From assembly GCF_021018895.1 (NCBI RefSeq), contig NC_079372.1:15032318-15096317 (forward strand): a DNA stretch of 64,000 nt. The letters are read 5' to 3'. The translations under genes were made by a program, and so were the position numbers. How positions within the stretch are numbered: position 1 is the stretch's first letter; every line of letters starts with the position of its first letter. Below, one piece after another: positions 62,601 to 64,000 of this stretch. This stretch comes from Seriola aureovittata (taxonomy: Eukaryota > Chordata > Actinopteri > Carangiformes > Carangidae). The notes below the pieces were generated by a model that searched no databases, was not told the DNA's origin, and worked only from the letters and a program-made list of their open reading frames with translations.

Positions 62601-64000
62601 GTACTTTGACTTTTTCTCTAACTTTCCCTTGTGTTGGAGTAATATTTGACATTTTAACTTGGCAACGTGTTGCTCAGTTTGGCTGATAGAAGAACATATT
62701 TGTCACCTTTGGCAATTAAAGGGATGCAGGAGGAATTATCTTCATTCCCTGAACTCCTGCTGCAGGTACAGTCACTTTTCCAATCACTGAAATTGATTGA
62801 TTTGATGCACTGTTTCATTTATTTCAAGCTTGCAATGAGTCAGGTTCTGCTTATGATTTGGAGATTTATTTTTTTAATGTAAGCTAAGGTATATCTTTTC
62901 ACTGTGATTATAAACAAAACATGAACATTTCCAGGCAGTTCAGTTTGAGGATATTAAAATTCATTTTCTTCTTTCTAGGGCTGATTGATGCTCCCAGCAT
63001 CATTTTGTCTGAACAAAGATAATACTGTATTCCTCGCCCCAGCTTTGAAATTAACTTTTTAAACCCACACTTGTGTTTCGTGGAGAATCCTCTGCAGCGC
63101 TGCCGTTCCCTCCTGACTCTCTGCTCTCAGCTTAAAGAGATAAAAAATTCTTTTGAGAAGCAGAAGTGTGGATATTGGACTTGAAGTCTAAATTCCTGTC
63201 ATCTTTGATTCCATGATTTCTCTATTATACTGTCATATATAGCCTCTGTTAAAGGAAACATACATCATAGCAATCCCTCAATTGTAGAACTTTTTTTCAT
63301 CCCTTAATAAAAATCTCCTTTTCTGATCTCACTGTAATCTCCAGTAACCCCAAAATGGGCTAAGATTTGTATTTGTATTGTTTATTGTAATATTATATAT
63401 TGACATGGCGCCGCTTGGTCATGTTGACATTTGCATTTTGCCACTCAGTTCACTGTATTCACTGCATCAGCAGGCAACTAAACAGTTAAGCAGGCACATT
63501 AAAGAAGTTGCAGGCAGACATTGTGGAGGTAGTTATGTTCATTACACCTCCTCACCTCCCACTGGCACTCAGACGTTTGTGACAGTGGAAGAAAAAGTGA
63601 CTGTAAAAGTCACTCCCTGTGTGTCATGATCATAGGCTGCAGCTTCACAGGAATGGAGTTAAAGACTGTAGTTACTCTTAGCGATTTGATTTAGTCTTTC
63701 TAATCTTTACAGTGCATTTTCTAAACATGGTCCAGTATCAAATAAAGATACAAATTCCTCAACAAACACTTTAAAATGAAGCAATATAAATAAAGCCAAC
63801 CAGATTTATGTGGAGATTGTCACGTCTTCTCGGACGTGTGTTGATTAGTAAGTGTCCCCCTTTTTTTTCCCATCTACCACACCCTCAAAAGAAGCTGCAT
63901 TTATTCACTTAAACAGTGACATCACAAATTACAAACGAACTAATAAATGTGATAAACAACATGGAGACCACATGCTACAAATAATTGTTTCCCCCCCTTT

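Larger units (their letters stand above)
60154..64000. other. Gene-poor region, right end of window
   Basis: No coding exon is supported. The region has a C-rich tract at 60200-60225, a CNE-like block at about 61360-61520, a (CA)n tract at 61697-61725 and a GTAC-rich repeat at 62011-62600. The 144-codon frame at 61132-61566 runs through the CNE-like block and has no recognisable domain. The remainder is AT-rich. Confidence 0.4.

Overview
This is vertebrate nuclear DNA, almost certainly from a percomorph-type teleost fish. Genes are split by short introns with canonical GT-AG sites. Long (CA)n, (GT)n and (CAT)n microsatellites are frequent. There are tRNA-derived SINEs, a Tc1-like remnant and short inverted-repeat elements flanked by TTAA. 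There is no operon structure, rRNA, CRISPR array or prokaryotic feature. Most long open frames are low-complexity or chance.

Left part (1-18,300). A minus-strand first coding exon at 1890-1973 matches the N terminus of EPAC1 (rapgef3); the rest of that gene runs off the left edge. It lies head to head with slc48a1 (heme transporter HRG1; three coding exons, 7417-9106, +), an order also found around human RAPGEF3-SLC48A1. Next comes a complete 20-coding-exon slc26a9 (anion channel/exchanger, 11,583-18,136, +, 774 aa). I joined every exon boundary in frame.

Middle (18,300-29,650). A convergent intergenic stretch of about 7.7 kb holds a SINE remnant and blocks that look like conserved non-coding DNA. 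It is followed by a five-exon minus-strand gene (29,649 to 26,009, 273 aa). Its product has a signal peptide, a death-domain-like region, one membrane span and a short cytosolic tail; I assign it to tmdd1 (transmembrane and death domain 1).

Right part (29,650-64,000). I find no convincing protein-coding gene in about 34 kb. It contains dispersed repeats (a TTAA-flanked MITE, an intact SINE with a 15-bp target duplication, GTAC-rich hAT-like copies and others), microsatellites, and several AT-rich blocks with many TAAT/TAATTA cores that look like regulatory elements. Three plus-strand exon-like segments (44.6, 48.9 and 52.0 kb) may belong to an undescribed spliced transcript.

The genes do not form one pathway. 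The most useful observations are the gene order (a partner of human 12q13 genes next to slc26a9, which is on human 1q32), a lumenal death-like domain with an RVKR site in Tmdd1, a TG-repeat splice acceptor, a shortened Slc26a9 C terminus, and the inverted MITE pair. I found no clear sign of a wholly new biological system.
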